From assembly GCF_039534125.1 (NCBI RefSeq), contig NZ_BAAAUV010000005.1:62001-126000 (forward strand): a DNA stretch of 64,000 bases, written 5' to 3'. How positions within the stretch are numbered: the first letter of the stretch is position 1; the number at the start of each line of letters is the position of its first letter. This document shows positions 1-8,825 of this stretch, piece by piece. Made by a program: the position numbers and the translations under genes. The notes below the pieces were generated by a model. It was not told the origin of the DNA, did no database searches, and worked only from the letters and a program-made list of their open reading frames with translations. Source of the DNA: Actinocorallia longicatena (lineage in GTDB: Bacteria; Actinomycetota; Actinomycetes; Streptosporangiales; Streptosporangiaceae).

Positions 1-591
1 GTCATCTACACCGACCTCGCGGTCATGGCGGGGGTGGCCACGACCTGCGAGGAATGCGAGGGGAAGCGGTTCCAGGCGGCCGTGCTCGACTACCGCTTCG
101 GCGGCCGCGACATCGCCGAGGTCCTGGCGATGCCCGTGGCGGAGGCGGTGGAGTTCTTCGCCGACGGTGAGGCCAAGCTCCCGGCCGCGCACACGATCCT
201 GCGCCGCCTGGCGGACGTCGGGCTGGGCTACCTCACCATCGGCCAGCCGCTCACCACGCTGTCGGGCGGTGAGCGCCAGCGCCTGAAGCTCGCGACCCAC
301 ATGGGGGAGAAGGGCGGGATCTACGTCCTCGACGAGCCGACCGCGGGCCTCCACCTGGCCGACGTGGAGCAGCTCCTCGGCCTCCTGGACCGGCTCGTCG
401 ACGCCGGCAAGTCCGTGATCGTCGTCGAGCACCACCAGGCCGTCATGGCCCACGCCGACTGGATCATCGACCTCGGTCCCGGCGCAGGCCACAACGGCGG
501 CCGGATCGTCTTCGAGGGCACCCCGGCCGATCTCGTCACCGCCCGTTCCACCCTGACGGGCGAGCACCTCGCCGACTACGTGGGAGCCTGA
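1..591 (+). CDS. UvrA-family excision-repair-type ATPase, C-terminal part
   Basis: The frame is open from the first base, so about 196 C-terminal residues are visible and the start lies outside the window. Visible landmarks are a CxxC zinc half-module (TCEECEGKR), the ABC signature LSGGERQRLKLA, a Walker B stretch YVLDEPTAGLH and the switch histidine pair in VVEHH. This order is that of the second nucleotide-binding domain of UvrA, which recognises DNA damage in nucleotide excision repair. The ending (NGGRIVFEGTP, then TGEHLADYVG) is closer to the shorter UvrA paralogues common in actinomycetes than to housekeeping UvrA, but the missing N-terminus prevents a decision. A strong terminator follows. 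Confidence 0.9.
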   Translation, partial: VIYTDLAVMAGVATTCEECEGKRFQAAVLDYRFGGRDIAEVLAMPVAEAVEFFADGEAKLPAAHTILRRLADVGLGYLTIGQPLTTLSGGERQRLKLATHMGEKGGIYVLDEPTAGLHLADVEQLLGLLDRLVDAGKSVIVVEHHQAVMAHADWIIDLGPGAGHNGGRIVFEGTPADLVTARSTLTGEHLADYVGA

Positions 592-625
592 CCGCCGCGG
601 TCCCCCTCTTACCCGTCCGCCCCAG

Positions 626-652
626 CAGCCCGCCGGCCCCGCCGGCGGGCTG
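626..652 (+). terminator. Rho-independent terminator after the uvrA-like gene
   Basis: A perfect 12-bp GC-rich stem (CAGCCCGCCGGC and its complement) with a 3-nt loop is followed by TTCTC. It lies 35 bp after the stop codon and insulates the next operon. Confidence 0.85.
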
Positions 653-693
653 TTCTCATGAGTTCGTGCAGGTTAACGGCGTGTGTCCGGATT

Positions 694-708
694 GTTATCC
701 GAGACAAC
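694..708. promoter_or_regulatory. Putative ROK/XylR operator, site 1
   Basis: GTTATCCGAGACAAC is a partial dyad that closely matches a second site at 755-769 (GTTGCTCGAAACAAC; shared pattern GTT-N2-YCGA-N-ACAAC). Both lie in the region upstream of the xylose-type operon that ends in a ROK regulator. Assignment to that regulator is inference from position and repetition. Confidence 0.5.
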
Positions 709-754
709 AAATAACCCCCTTGCCCGGGTTGTGCGGCAGGTCACTGTCGCATAA

Positions 755-769
755 GTTGCTCGAAACAAC
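755..769. promoter_or_regulatory. Putative ROK/XylR operator, site 2
   Basis: GTTGCTCGAAACAAC is the second copy of the motif at 694-708, 61 bp downstream of it and 119 bp before the start codon of the substrate-binding protein. The two sites could bind the ROK regulator encoded at the end of the operon. Confidence 0.5.
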
Positions 770-888
770 ATTCAAGCCGGACGCGGAACCGTAACCCGGG
801 AGCCGTCCGGCGCAGCGCTGACCCACCCCGTTATCCCCCTCGCCGCTCCCCATCAGCGGCAAGTCCCCCAGGAAAGGACCCACGCATC

Positions 889-1989
889 ATGCGCAAGGGG
901 ATCCTCGGCCTCACCGCGGCCACCGCCCTCCTCCTCACCTCCGTCGCCGCCTGTGGCGACGACAGCGGAGACAAGAAGTCCGGCGACGGCGGCGCCAAGG
1001 CGACCGACAAGATCGGCGTCATCCTTCCCGACAGCAAGAGCTCGGACCGCTGGGAGACCCAGGACCGTCCGGCGCTGGCGAAGGCCTTCGACGCCGCCGG
1101 TGTCAAGTACGACATCCAGAACGCCCAGGGCGACAAGAACGCCTTCCAGACCATCGCCGACCAGATGCTGACCTCCGGCGTCAAGGTCCTGCTGATCGTC
1201 AACCTCGACTCCGGCACGGGCAAGGCCGTCATCGACAAGGCCACCGCCGCGGGCGTCCCGGTCATCGACTACGACCGTCCCACCCTCGGTGGCGGCGCGA
1301 AGTACTACGTGTCCTACGACAACGTGAAGGTCGGCAAGCTCCAGGGCGAGGGCCTCGTCAAGTGCCTGACCGACAAGGGCGTCAAGAAGCCGATCGTGGC
1401 CGAGCTCAACGGCTCCCCGACCGACAACAACGCCACCCTGTTCAAGGAGGGCTACGACAGCGTCCTCAAGCCCAAGTACGACTCGGGTGAGTTCGTCAAG
1501 GGCCCGGACCAGTCGGTCCCGGACTGGGACAACGCCAAGGGCGGCACGATCTTCGAGCAGATGCTGACCAGCACCCCGAAGATCGCCGGCGTGCTCGCGG
1601 CCAACGACGGCCTGGGCGGCGCCGCGCTGGCCATCCTGAAGAAGCAGAAGCTGAACGGCACCGTGCCGGTCACCGGCCAGGACGCCACCGTCCCCGGTCT
1701 GCAGAGCATCCTCACGGGTGACCAGTGCATGACGGTCTTCAAGGACTCCGTCGCCGAGGGCACCGCCGCGGCCAACCTCGCCGTCTCGCTCCTCAAGGGC
1801 GAGCAGGGCAAGACCAACGCCACCTTCACCGACCCGACCAACAAGGCCCAGATCCCGGCCCAGCTGCTCGACCCGGTCGCGATCTACAAGGAGAACGTGA
1901 AGGACGTCATCACCGCGGGCGCCGTCACCAAGGACAAGGTCTGCACCCCCGAGCTGGCCAAGGCCTGCACGGACGCCGGCATCCAGTAG
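889..1989 (+). CDS. xylF: Xylose-type ABC transporter substrate-binding lipoprotein
   Basis: 366 residues. An N-terminal lipoprotein signal peptide ends in the lipobox SVAAC (Cys22), so the mature protein should be anchored outside the membrane. The mature part has the periplasmic-binding type 1 layout of the sugar-binding CUT2 subfamily: IGVILPDSKSSDRW near residue 43, a DQMLTSGVKVLLIVNLDSG segment and VLAANDGLGGAALAIL. These match the D-xylose-binding XylF group, although related sugars cannot be excluded. It is first in an operon with an ATPase, permease and ROK regulator. The ATG is preceded by AGGAAAGG at a proper distance. Confidence 0.88.
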   Translation: MRKGILGLTAATALLLTSVAACGDDSGDKKSGDGGAKATDKIGVILPDSKSSDRWETQDRPALAKAFDAAGVKYDIQNAQGDKNAFQTIADQMLTSGVKVLLIVNLDSGTGKAVIDKATAAGVPVIDYDRPTLGGGAKYYVSYDNVKVGKLQGEGLVKCLTDKGVKKPIVAELNGSPTDNNATLFKEGYDSVLKPKYDSGEFVKGPDQSVPDWDNAKGGTIFEQMLTSTPKIAGVLAANDGLGGAALAILKKQKLNGTVPVTGQDATVPGLQSILTGDQCMTVFKDSVAEGTAAANLAVSLLKGEQGKTNATFTDPTNKAQIPAQLLDPVAIYKENVKDVITAGAVTKDKVCTPELAKACTDAGIQ

Positions 1990-2062
1990 TAAGTTCCACC
2001 GGCTTGCGCCCCGGCCGCCCTCCCCGGCGGCCGGGGCCGCCCCCTGAGGAGACCCCAAACCC

Positions 2063-2860
2063 ATGACCGCGTCCGAAACGCCGGCCACCCCGGTGATCGA
2101 GCTGCGCGGGATCGACAAGAGCTTCGGTCCCGTCCAGGTCCTGCACGACGTCGCCTTCTCCGCCTACCCGGGCGAGGTGACCGCCCTCGTCGGAGACAAC
2201 GGCGCCGGTAAGTCCACCCTCGTCAAGTGCATGGGCGGCATCCACCCGATCGACAGCGGTGAGCTCCTGTTCGAGGGCGCGCCGGTCAACGTGCACAGCC
2301 CGCGGGACGCGGCAGCGCTCGGCATCGAGATCGTGTACCAGGATCTTGCGCTCTGCGACAACCTGGACATCGTCCAGAACATGTTCCTCGGCCGCGAGAA
2401 GAAGTCCGGGATCATCCTGGACGAGTTCTCGATGGAGGAACTGGCCGCCAAGACCCTCGCCGGTCTGTCGGTCCGCACCGTGAAGTCGGTGCGCCAGCAG
2501 GTGTCGTCCCTGTCCGGCGGTCAGCGCCAGACGGTCGCCATCGCCAAGGCCGTGCTGTGGAACAGCAAGGTCGTCATCCTCGACGAGCCGACCGCGGCGC
2601 TGGGTGTCGCGCAGACCCAGCAGGTGCTCGAGCTCGTCCGGCGGCTCGCCGACAGGGGACTGTCGGTCGTCCTGATCTCGCACAACATGAACGACGTTTT
2701 CGCGGTGTCCGACCGGATCGCCGCCCTCTACCTCGGGCGCATGGCCGCCCAGGTCAAGACCTCCGACGTCACGCACGCGCAGGTCGTCGAACTGATCACC
2801 GCGGGCCGCAGCGGGGACCTCGGCCTCGTCGGCACGAACGGGAACGGAGCCAAGGCATGA
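2063..2860 (+). CDS. xylG: Sugar ABC transporter ATP-binding protein, single-domain CUT2 type
   Basis: 265 residues with one ABC domain: Walker A GDNGAGKST (about residue 48), Q-loop VYQDLALCDNL, signature LSGGQRQ, Walker B VVILDEPTAAL and H-loop ISHN. E. coli XylG and RbsA carry two fused ABC domains of about 500 residues. This one is a single domain, as in FrcA-type and many actinobacterial importers, so a homodimer probably energises the permease. It starts 73 bp after the binding protein and its stop overlaps the permease start (ATGA), suggesting translational coupling. Confidence 0.88.
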   Translation: MTASETPATPVIELRGIDKSFGPVQVLHDVAFSAYPGEVTALVGDNGAGKSTLVKCMGGIHPIDSGELLFEGAPVNVHSPRDAAALGIEIVYQDLALCDNLDIVQNMFLGREKKSGIILDEFSMEELAAKTLAGLSVRTVKSVRQQVSSLSGGQRQTVAIAKAVLWNSKVVILDEPTAALGVAQTQQVLELVRRLADRGLSVVLISHNMNDVFAVSDRIAALYLGRMAAQVKTSDVTHAQVVELITAGRSGDLGLVGTNGNGAKA

Positions 2861-4107
2861 GCGCCGTAGCATCGAAGGCGCCCGTGGAGAAGAAGTCCAC
2901 CGGTTCGCCCCTGGCCGGCATGGCCAACGACTACATCGGCAAGCTCCGCGCCGGTGACATGGGCGCGCTGCCCGCCACCCTGGCGCTGGTCGCCCTCTGC
3001 GTCGGCTTCTGGATCGCGCAGCCGGTCTTCATGTCCGAGCGCAACTTCGCGAACCTGTTCACCCAGGGCGCCGCGGGCGCGGTCATCGCCATGGGCCTCA
3101 TCTTCGTGCTGCTGCTCGGAGAGATCGACCTGTCCGCGGGCTTCGCCAGCGGTGTGAGCGCCGGTGTGCTCGCGGTCGTGATGACCAACCACGGCTGGCC
3201 CTGGTACGCCGCCATCGCCGTCGCGATCGTCACCGGCCTGTTCATCGGCCTGTGCATCGGCACGATCGTGGTCAAGCTCGGGATCCCCTCCTTCGTCGTG
3301 ACGCTCGCCGCGTTCATGGCCCTCCAGGGCGTCGCCCTGAAGATCATGAACAACGGCACCATCATCAGCGTCAAGGACAAGACGGTCCTCGGGATCGCGA
3401 ACAAGAACGTGCCGCCGGCCGTCGGCTGGGTGCTGTTCGCGGTGCTCGTCGCCGGCTTCGCGTTCATCGAGATCCGCAAGGCCCGCACCCGCATCTCGCG
3501 CGGGCTCGCCAACCGCGGCATGACGGTCGCCTACGTGCGCATCATCGGCCTCGCGATCATCCTCGGCTTCGCGGTCTTCGTCCTCAACGGCGAGCGCAGC
3601 CAGAACCCGACCTTCGCCTCGCTCAAGGGCATGCCCTACGTCGTCCCGCTGATCGGCGTGCTGCTGATCGTCTGGACCTTCGTCCTCAACCGCACCACCT
3701 TCGGCCGCCACATCTACGCGGTCGGCGGCAACCAGGAGGCGGCCCGCCGCGCGGGCATCAACGTCGACAAGATCAAGGTTCTGGCCTTCGTCATCTGCTC
3801 GGCGATGGCGGCCATCGGCGGCATCATCGCGGCCTCCCGCGCCAACTCCGTCGACCCGAACACCGGCGGCAGCGACGTGCTGCTGAAGGCGGTCGGCGCC
3901 GCGGTCATCGGCGGCACCAGCCTCTTCGGCGGACGTGGCCGGATCATCGACGCGGTCCTCGGTGGCGCGGTCGTCGCGGTCATCGACAACGGCATGGGTC
4001 TTATGGGGTACAGCGCGGGCACCAAGGCGATTGTGACAGGATCTGTCCTGTTGCTGGCCGCGGGGGTGGACGCGCTCTCCCGCAAGCGCGCCCTACCCGG
4101 TCGTTAA
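2857..4107 (+). CDS. xylH: Xylose-type ABC transporter permease
   Basis: 416 residues starting at the ATG that overlaps the ATPase stop. A soluble N-terminus of about 40 residues is followed by roughly ten hydrophobic segments. Family landmarks of the CUT2 (BPD_transp_2) permeases are visible: GEIDLSAGFASGVSAG and, near the C-terminus, GGNQEAARRAGINVDKIK then GGTSLFGGRGRI. It forms the membrane channel for the sugar delivered by the lipoprotein upstream. An earlier in-frame start would overlap the ATPase gene by 300 bp in another frame and is rejected. Confidence 0.88.
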   Translation: MSAVASKAPVEKKSTGSPLAGMANDYIGKLRAGDMGALPATLALVALCVGFWIAQPVFMSERNFANLFTQGAAGAVIAMGLIFVLLLGEIDLSAGFASGVSAGVLAVVMTNHGWPWYAAIAVAIVTGLFIGLCIGTIVVKLGIPSFVVTLAAFMALQGVALKIMNNGTIISVKDKTVLGIANKNVPPAVGWVLFAVLVAGFAFIEIRKARTRISRGLANRGMTVAYVRIIGLAIILGFAVFVLNGERSQNPTFASLKGMPYVVPLIGVLLIVWTFVLNRTTFGRHIYAVGGNQEAARRAGINVDKIKVLAFVICSAMAAIGGIIAASRANSVDPNTGGSDVLLKAVGAAVIGGTSLFGGRGRIIDAVLGGAVVAVIDNGMGLMGYSAGTKAIVTGSVLLLAAGVDALSRKRALPGR

Positions 4108-4132
4108 CCCCCCAGTAAGGAACTCCGCCCCC

Positions 4133-5341
4133 ATGAGAGCCGCACCCTCCCCTGAGGAGATCCGTCGGCACAACCTGGGAACCCTCCTCCGTCACGTGCA
4201 TCTGGGCGGGCCCGCGTCGCGCGCCACGCTGGCCGAGCGGATGGGCCTGAACCGCAGCACCATCATGGCGCTGACCTCGGACCTGACCGCCGCCGGGCTC
4301 GTGACGGAGGAGCTCCCCAAGGAGACCCGCAAGGCCGGGAGGCCCTCGCTGGTCGTCCGCCCCGAGTCGGCGCGCGTCTACGTGCTCGCCCTCGACGTGG
4401 GCGCCGACCGGCTCGCGGTCGCCAGGATCGGGCTCGGCGGCGTCATCCTCGACCGCAAGGACCTGCCGCGCCCGCGCGGCTCGTTCGAACCCGAGGACGT
4501 GCTGTCGCAGCTGTCCGCGCTGGCCCGCGGCCTGGTCCGCAAGGCACGCGCCGACACGATCTGCGTCGGGGTGGGAGTGGCGTTCTCGGGGATCATCCGG
4601 CAGGAGGACGGGGTCGTCAGGTACGGCCCGAACATCGGCTGGGTCGACGTCCCGTTCGGTGAGGAGCTCAGCCGCAGGCTGGGCCTCGGGGTCCAGGTCG
4701 CGGTCGGCAACGACGCGAACCTGGGCGCCCTCGCCGAGCGTGAGCGCGGCGCGGGCGTCGGCCTCGACGACCTCATCTACCTGCACGGGGACGTCGGCAT
4801 CGGCGGCGGCATCATCATGGGCGGCCGGCTGCTCGGCGGCGAGGGCGGCTACGGCGGCGAGGTCGGCCACATGGTCGTCAACCCCGGCGGACGGCCCTGC
4901 GGCTGCGGCTCGCGCGGCTGCCTCGAGGCCGAGGGCGGCGAACGCGCCCTCATCGCGGCGTCGGGCCGCTCGCTGACGGACATGTCGGGGCGGGAGGCCG
5001 TCGAGGTGATCGTCGACGCGGCGGACCGCGGCGACTCCACCGCCCGCGACGCGCTCCACCAGGTCGGCGACTGGCTCGGCTACGGGGTCGCCAACCTGGT
5101 CAACATCTTCAACCCGTCGATGGTCATCTTCGGCGGCGTCCTGCGCGAGATCTACCTCGGCTCGGCCGCGCAGATCCGCAGCCGCCTCGCCCTGGACGGC
5201 CTCACCGCGGCCCGCGAGGGCGTCAAGCTCAGGACCTCCTCCCTCGGCGACGAGGCCACCTTGGTCGGCGCCGCCGAGCTCGCCTTCGGCGACGTCCTGT
5301 CGGATCCGCTCGAGACCCTCGCGAGAGTCAACGTCGGCTGA
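4133..5341 (+). CDS. ROK-family transcriptional regulator (XylR-like)
   Basis: 402 residues. The N-terminal winged HTH (about residues 8-65, LAERMGLNRSTIMALTSDL) is followed by a ROK sugar-kinase-like domain. It has the zinc-binding cysteine motif CGCGSRGCLE (Cys256, 258, 263) and the GxGIGGGI segment. ROK repressors of this build bind sugars or sugar phosphates and control adjacent transporter genes. It lies 25 bp after the permease in the same direction, so it probably autoregulates the operon. The duplicated motif at 694 and 755 is the likely operator. Confidence 0.88.
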   Translation: MRAAPSPEEIRRHNLGTLLRHVHLGGPASRATLAERMGLNRSTIMALTSDLTAAGLVTEELPKETRKAGRPSLVVRPESARVYVLALDVGADRLAVARIGLGGVILDRKDLPRPRGSFEPEDVLSQLSALARGLVRKARADTICVGVGVAFSGIIRQEDGVVRYGPNIGWVDVPFGEELSRRLGLGVQVAVGNDANLGALAERERGAGVGLDDLIYLHGDVGIGGGIIMGGRLLGGEGGYGGEVGHMVVNPGGRPCGCGSRGCLEAEGGERALIAASGRSLTDMSGREAVEVIVDAADRGDSTARDALHQVGDWLGYGVANLVNIFNPSMVIFGGVLREIYLGSAAQIRSRLALDGLTAAREGVKLRTSSLGDEATLVGAAELAFGDVLSDPLETLARVNVG

Positions 5342-5490
5342 CGGTCCCCGCGAGGGCCGGCGAGGCGCCCGAACGGCGGCATCGCCCCAGGTCGGCGCAA
5401 GAGTTCACAGAAAATGCATTGCCTGTGACGGCCGTGATCGGCACTCTTCTCTTAGGCCCCGGAGCGGGCTGGGATGAGGGGAGGTGTCGG

Positions 5491-5931
5491 ATGGCGAGCG
5501 TTCTCGTACTCAACGCGTCGTATGAGCCTTTACAGCGCGTTTCCGTGCGGCACGCGATCCGGATGGTGGTCCGGGGCGTCGCCGTGATCGAGGAGGCGCT
5601 GGAGGACCGCACGTTCGGGGCTTTCCCCGAGCCGAAGGTGCTGCGGCTCGTCCGCTACGTGTCGATGAAGTGGCGCCACGCGCGCCGGCCCGGCTGGAGC
5701 AAGGCCGGGGTGTACCGCAGGGACCGGGGCAGGTGCGGTTACTGCGGGCGGTCCGGCGACTCGATCGACCACATCGTCCCGGTGTCCCGCGGGGGCGCCT
5801 CCAGCTGGGAGAACACCGTTCTTGCCTGCCGGAAGTGCAACCACAAGAAGGCCGACCATCTGCTCGCCGAGTGCGGCATGATCCTGCTGCTCGTCCCGAA
5901 GGCGCCGACCTGGGACCAGCTGATGAACTGA
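5491..5931 (+). CDS. HNH endonuclease family protein
   Basis: 146 residues from the ATG at 5491, chosen because GAGGGGAGG precedes it and the protein then starts MASVLVLNASYEPL, the typical N-terminus of this family. The HNH domain is in the C-terminal half: zinc pairs CGYC (Cys82, 85) and CRKC (Cys113, 116) flank DHIVPVSRGG and the NTVLAC..N..K..H core. Small stand-alone HNH proteins of this kind are widespread and conserved in actinobacterial chromosomes, but their role is not established. It converges on the aldolase gene across a shared terminator. Confidence 0.85.
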   Translation: MASVLVLNASYEPLQRVSVRHAIRMVVRGVAVIEEALEDRTFGAFPEPKVLRLVRYVSMKWRHARRPGWSKAGVYRRDRGRCGYCGRSGDSIDHIVPVSRGGASSWENTVLACRKCNHKKADHLLAECGMILLLVPKAPTWDQLMN

Positions 5932-5933
5932 GA

Positions 5934-5959
5934 GGAAGGGGCCCCGCAGGGCCCCTTCC
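5934..5959. terminator. Bidirectional terminator between convergent genes
   Basis: A perfect 11-bp stem (GGAAGGGGCCC and its complement) with loop CGCA sits in the 31-bp gap between the HNH gene and the end of the aldolase gene on the other strand, so it can serve both. Confidence 0.75.
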
Positions 5960-5962
5960 ACG

Positions 5963-6757
5963 TCATTCGAACAGGTCGGGCTGCTCGCGGATGACCGCGT
6001 CGGCGATCGGCTGGTAGTTGAACCAGGCCACGAGGTCGTTGCCGAGCTGGGTCTGGGTGAGCACCGCGTTCTCGTGCTCGATCGGGACCGGGGTGCCCGC
6101 GGCCTTGGCCAGCAGCTGGACCTGGGCGCTGCGCTCCATCGTGATGAACCACCAGGCGGCCGCGTCGACGGAGTCGCCGACGGTCAGCAGGCCGTGGTTG
6201 CGCAGGATGACGGCCTTGGCCGAGCCGAGGGCCGCGGCGATGCGCTTGCCCTCCTCGAGGTCGGTGACGACACCGGTGTAGTCGTCGAACAGGCCGTGGT
6301 CCTGATAGAACGCGCAGGCGTCCTGGGTGATCGGCTCCAGCAGCTGCCCGAGCGCCGACAGGGCGCGACCGTGCGTGGAGTGCGAGTGCGCGGCGGCCAC
6401 GACCTCCGGACGGGCCTGGTGGACCTGGGAGTGGATCGCGAACGCGGCCTCGTTGACCGGGAAGCGCCCCTCGACGACCTTGCCCTCGTGGTTGACGAGG
6501 ATCAGGTCGCTGACCCGGACGTGCTTGAACGACATGCCGAACGGGTTCACCCAGAAGCAGTCGGTCCGCTCGGGGTCGCGGGCGGTGATGTGGCCCGCCA
6601 CGCCCTCCTCGAAGCCGAACTTCCCGAACGTCCGCAGCGCGACGGCCAGCCGCTCCTTGCGGTGGCGGCGCTCGTCCTCGACGGAGGTGAAGACCGGCGG
6701 GAACCGGTACTCCAGATTCGAGGCGATCTTGTTCAGGAACTCCTCTTCCTGTGCCAT
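5963..6757 (-). CDS. Class II aldolase/adducin family protein
   Basis: 264 residues from the ATG at 6757, which has AAGGAG 9 nt upstream; a start 60 bp earlier lacks a ribosome site. The fold signature is clear: GHITARDP, NPFGMSF, VRVSDLILVNHEG, the metal-binding HxH of AHSHSTHGRALSALG and RNHGLLTVG. Members cleave or dehydrate phosphorylated sugars with a divalent metal (fuculose-phosphate aldolase, methylthioribulose-phosphate dehydratase), but many actinobacterial homologues of this length have no proven substrate. It is divergent from a PucR-type regulator gene, 146 bp away, which may control it. Confidence 0.82.
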   Translation of the reverse strand: MAQEEEFLNKIASNLEYRFPPVFTSVEDERRHRKERLAVALRTFGKFGFEEGVAGHITARDPERTDCFWVNPFGMSFKHVRVSDLILVNHEGKVVEGRFPVNEAAFAIHSQVHQARPEVVAAAHSHSTHGRALSALGQLLEPITQDACAFYQDHGLFDDYTGVVTDLEEGKRIAAALGSAKAVILRNHGLLTVGDSVDAAAWWFITMERSAQVQLLAKAAGTPVPIEHENAVLTQTQLGNDLVAWFNYQPIADAVIREQPDLFE

Positions 6758-6903
6758 CGCGTGTGCTCCTTGTCGTGCCGGGGTTCGTTGTCCTGGGGTG
6801 CCAACGGTTTCTTCCACTCAACCCTAAGCGTGCCGGTCATGCTAGGTCGGGACGGTCCAATACGGGCGGGTGTGGTTGTCTGAAGAGGACAAGGGAGGCG
6901 CCG

Positions 6904-7962
6904 GTGAGCGGTTTCGCGGACCTGCTGGGGTCGGGCACGTCCGATCCGGCGGTGATCGAGGCGACCGTCAGGGCCGCCCGGGCCAGGTCCCCGCTGGTCG
7001 CGGCGCTGCCCGAGGACGAGGTCAGACGGCACGTCCGGGCGATCATCGACGCGGCGATCGCGGCGCTGGACGCGGGCGTCCCGGAGGAGGCCGACCTGGA
7101 GGCGGCGGCGTCCCTGGGCGGCGACCGGGCCCGTCAGGGCGTCCCGGTCGCCGCCCTCCTCGACGGCTTCCAGGCGGGCCGCACCCTGATCGTCAGGACC
7201 CTGGTCGACCGGGGCAGGGCGGCCGGGCTGCCCGCCGACGAGCTGCTCGACGGCGTCACCAGGATCGACGCCATCGCCACCGCGCTGGAGCACCGGATGG
7301 TCCACGCGCACCGGATCGCCGAGCTCGACCTCGCCAGGACCGCCCGCGACACCGAGGTGCAGCGGCTGCGGCGGATCCTGCACGGCGAGGACCCCGCCGA
7401 CCGGGCGCTGCACGTGATCGTCACCGATGTCAGCGATCCGGCCGAGGCCCAGGCGCTCGAGCAGGATCTGGGCGGGCTGTCGGGCCTGGTCGACGGCCGT
7501 CTCGTGGCCCTCACCCCGACGCTCCCCGGCGCGGCGGCCGCGGGCGGGGGCCCGCGCGGCGCCGTCTCCCCGCTGGTGGCCCCCGCGCGGATCCCGGTCA
7601 TGTACGAGCTGTGCCGCCGGGCCCTCCAGACCGGAGAGCCGGGGCTGCGTCCCCTCACGGAGCTGGCCCTGGCCACCGCCATGGCCGCCGAACCCGCGCT
7701 CGGCGGGCTCCTGGCCGACGACCTGCTGGCCGGCCTCGACCCCGCCGACCCCTTCCACCGGGAGCTGGCCGAGACCGTCCTGGTCTACCTCGACCACGCG
7801 GGACGGATCGAGCCGGCCGCCGCCGCCCTCCACGTCCACCCGAACACCGTGAAGTACCGGATCCGCAGGTACCGGCAGCTCACCGGGGACCCCCTGGACC
7901 GGCTCGGCGTGGCCGCCACCGCCCACCGCTGGTGGGCGCTGCGGTCCTTCCTGAGAGGATGA
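6904..7962 (+). CDS. PucR-family transcriptional regulator
   Basis: 352 residues from GTG at 6904, preceded by AAGGGAGG. The C-terminal 50 residues form the PucR-type HTH: LVYLDHAGRIEPAAAALHV followed by HPNTVKYRIRR. The rest is a mostly helical sensory region with an RsbR-like N-terminal half (EVRRHVRAIIDAAIAALDAG, GVPVAALLDGFQAGRTL) and a central GGDEF-related remnant. Such proteins activate purine, amino-acid or unknown catabolic genes. It is followed 5 bp later by a flavin-dependent oxidoreductase gene, which is probably co-transcribed. Confidence 0.8.
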   Translation: MSGFADLLGSGTSDPAVIEATVRAARARSPLVAALPEDEVRRHVRAIIDAAIAALDAGVPEEADLEAAASLGGDRARQGVPVAALLDGFQAGRTLIVRTLVDRGRAAGLPADELLDGVTRIDAIATALEHRMVHAHRIAELDLARTARDTEVQRLRRILHGEDPADRALHVIVTDVSDPAEAQALEQDLGGLSGLVDGRLVALTPTLPGAAAAGGGPRGAVSPLVAPARIPVMYELCRRALQTGEPGLRPLTELALATAMAAEPALGGLLADDLLAGLDPADPFHRELAETVLVYLDHAGRIEPAAAALHVHPNTVKYRIRRYRQLTGDPLDRLGVAATAHRWWALRSFLRG

Positions 7963-7967
7963 GGACC

Positions 7968-8825
7968 ATGAACGTTGGCGTGGTGATGTGGCCGATCGAG
8001 GAGTGGCCCGCGATGGGGGAGCGCTGGAGGCAGGCCGAGGAGTTCGGCTTCCACAGCGCCTGGATCTACGACCACACCGCATGGCGCGGCCACACCCCGT
8101 GGGACGACGCCTACGCCACCCTGCCCGCCGCCGCGGCCCTGACCAGCACGATCAGGCTCGGCACCCTGGTGACGACCCCGAACTTCCGGCATCCGGTCCC
8201 CACGGCCTCGGCGATCAAGACCATCGACCGGATCTCCGGCGGCCGGCTCACCCTCGGCATCGGGGCGGGCGGCAGCGCCCACACCTCCGACGGCGACATC
8301 CTCGGCGAGGAGTGGACGCCCCGGGAGCGCGCCGACCGGTTCGCCGAGTGGACGGGCCAGCTCGACGCCCTGCTCACCCGGTCGCCCGTCACGGTCGAGG
8401 GCGACCACTGGACGGCCCGCGAGGTGACCCTGGCGCCCGGCCTGGTCCAGCGGCGCCCGCCGTTCCTGATCGCGGGGGAGGGGCCGCGCGGGATGCGCCT
8501 GGCCGCCCGCCTCGGCCAGGGCTGGATCGCCAACCCCGACGTCCCCGACGGCCCGGCGCTGCCGGTGGTGCGGACCCAGCTCGCCAAGCTGGAGGCCGCC
8601 TGCGAGGCGGAGGGGCGCGACTTCGCCGATCTGTCGAAGCTGATGCTCACCGGCTTCTCCGGCGACGGCTGGCTGGCCTCCCGCGCCGCGTTCGAGGACC
8701 TCCACGGCCGGTACGCCGAGATCGGGATCACCGACCTCGTGATCCACTGGCCGCGTCCGGGCTCGGCGTGGGACGCCGACTTCGCGGTCTTCGAGCAGAT
8801 CGCCGAGTTCGTTCAGAGCCGGTAG
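7968..8825 (+). CDS. LLM-class flavin-dependent oxidoreductase
   Basis: 285 residues. The luciferase-like alpha/beta-barrel is recognisable from WPIEEWPAMGERWRQAEEFG, LGTLVTTPNFRHP, IDRISGGRLTLGIGAG and the GxGPRGMRLAARLGQGWI segment. These enzymes use FMN or F420 to oxidise or monooxygenate small molecules; F420-dependent members dominate in actinobacteria. Start choice: ATG at 7968 has AGAGG nine bases upstream, whereas the in-frame ATG at 7959 abuts the same ribosome site. It overlaps the convergent gene downstream by 13 bp. Confidence 0.85.
   Translation: MNVGVVMWPIEEWPAMGERWRQAEEFGFHSAWIYDHTAWRGHTPWDDAYATLPAAAALTSTIRLGTLVTTPNFRHPVPTASAIKTIDRISGGRLTLGIGAGGSAHTSDGDILGEEWTPRERADRFAEWTGQLDALLTRSPVTVEGDHWTAREVTLAPGLVQRRPPFLIAGEGPRGMRLAARLGQGWIANPDVPDGPALPVVRTQLAKLEAACEAEGRDFADLSKLMLTGFSGDGWLASRAAFEDLHGRYAEIGITDLVIHWPRPGSAWDADFAVFEQIAEFVQSR

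Noticed and set aside
853..2118. Long minus-strand open frame opposite the binding-protein gene
   Set aside because: Antisense shadow of a clear lipoprotein gene; Gly/Val/Asp-rich text without motifs, caused by high third-position GC.
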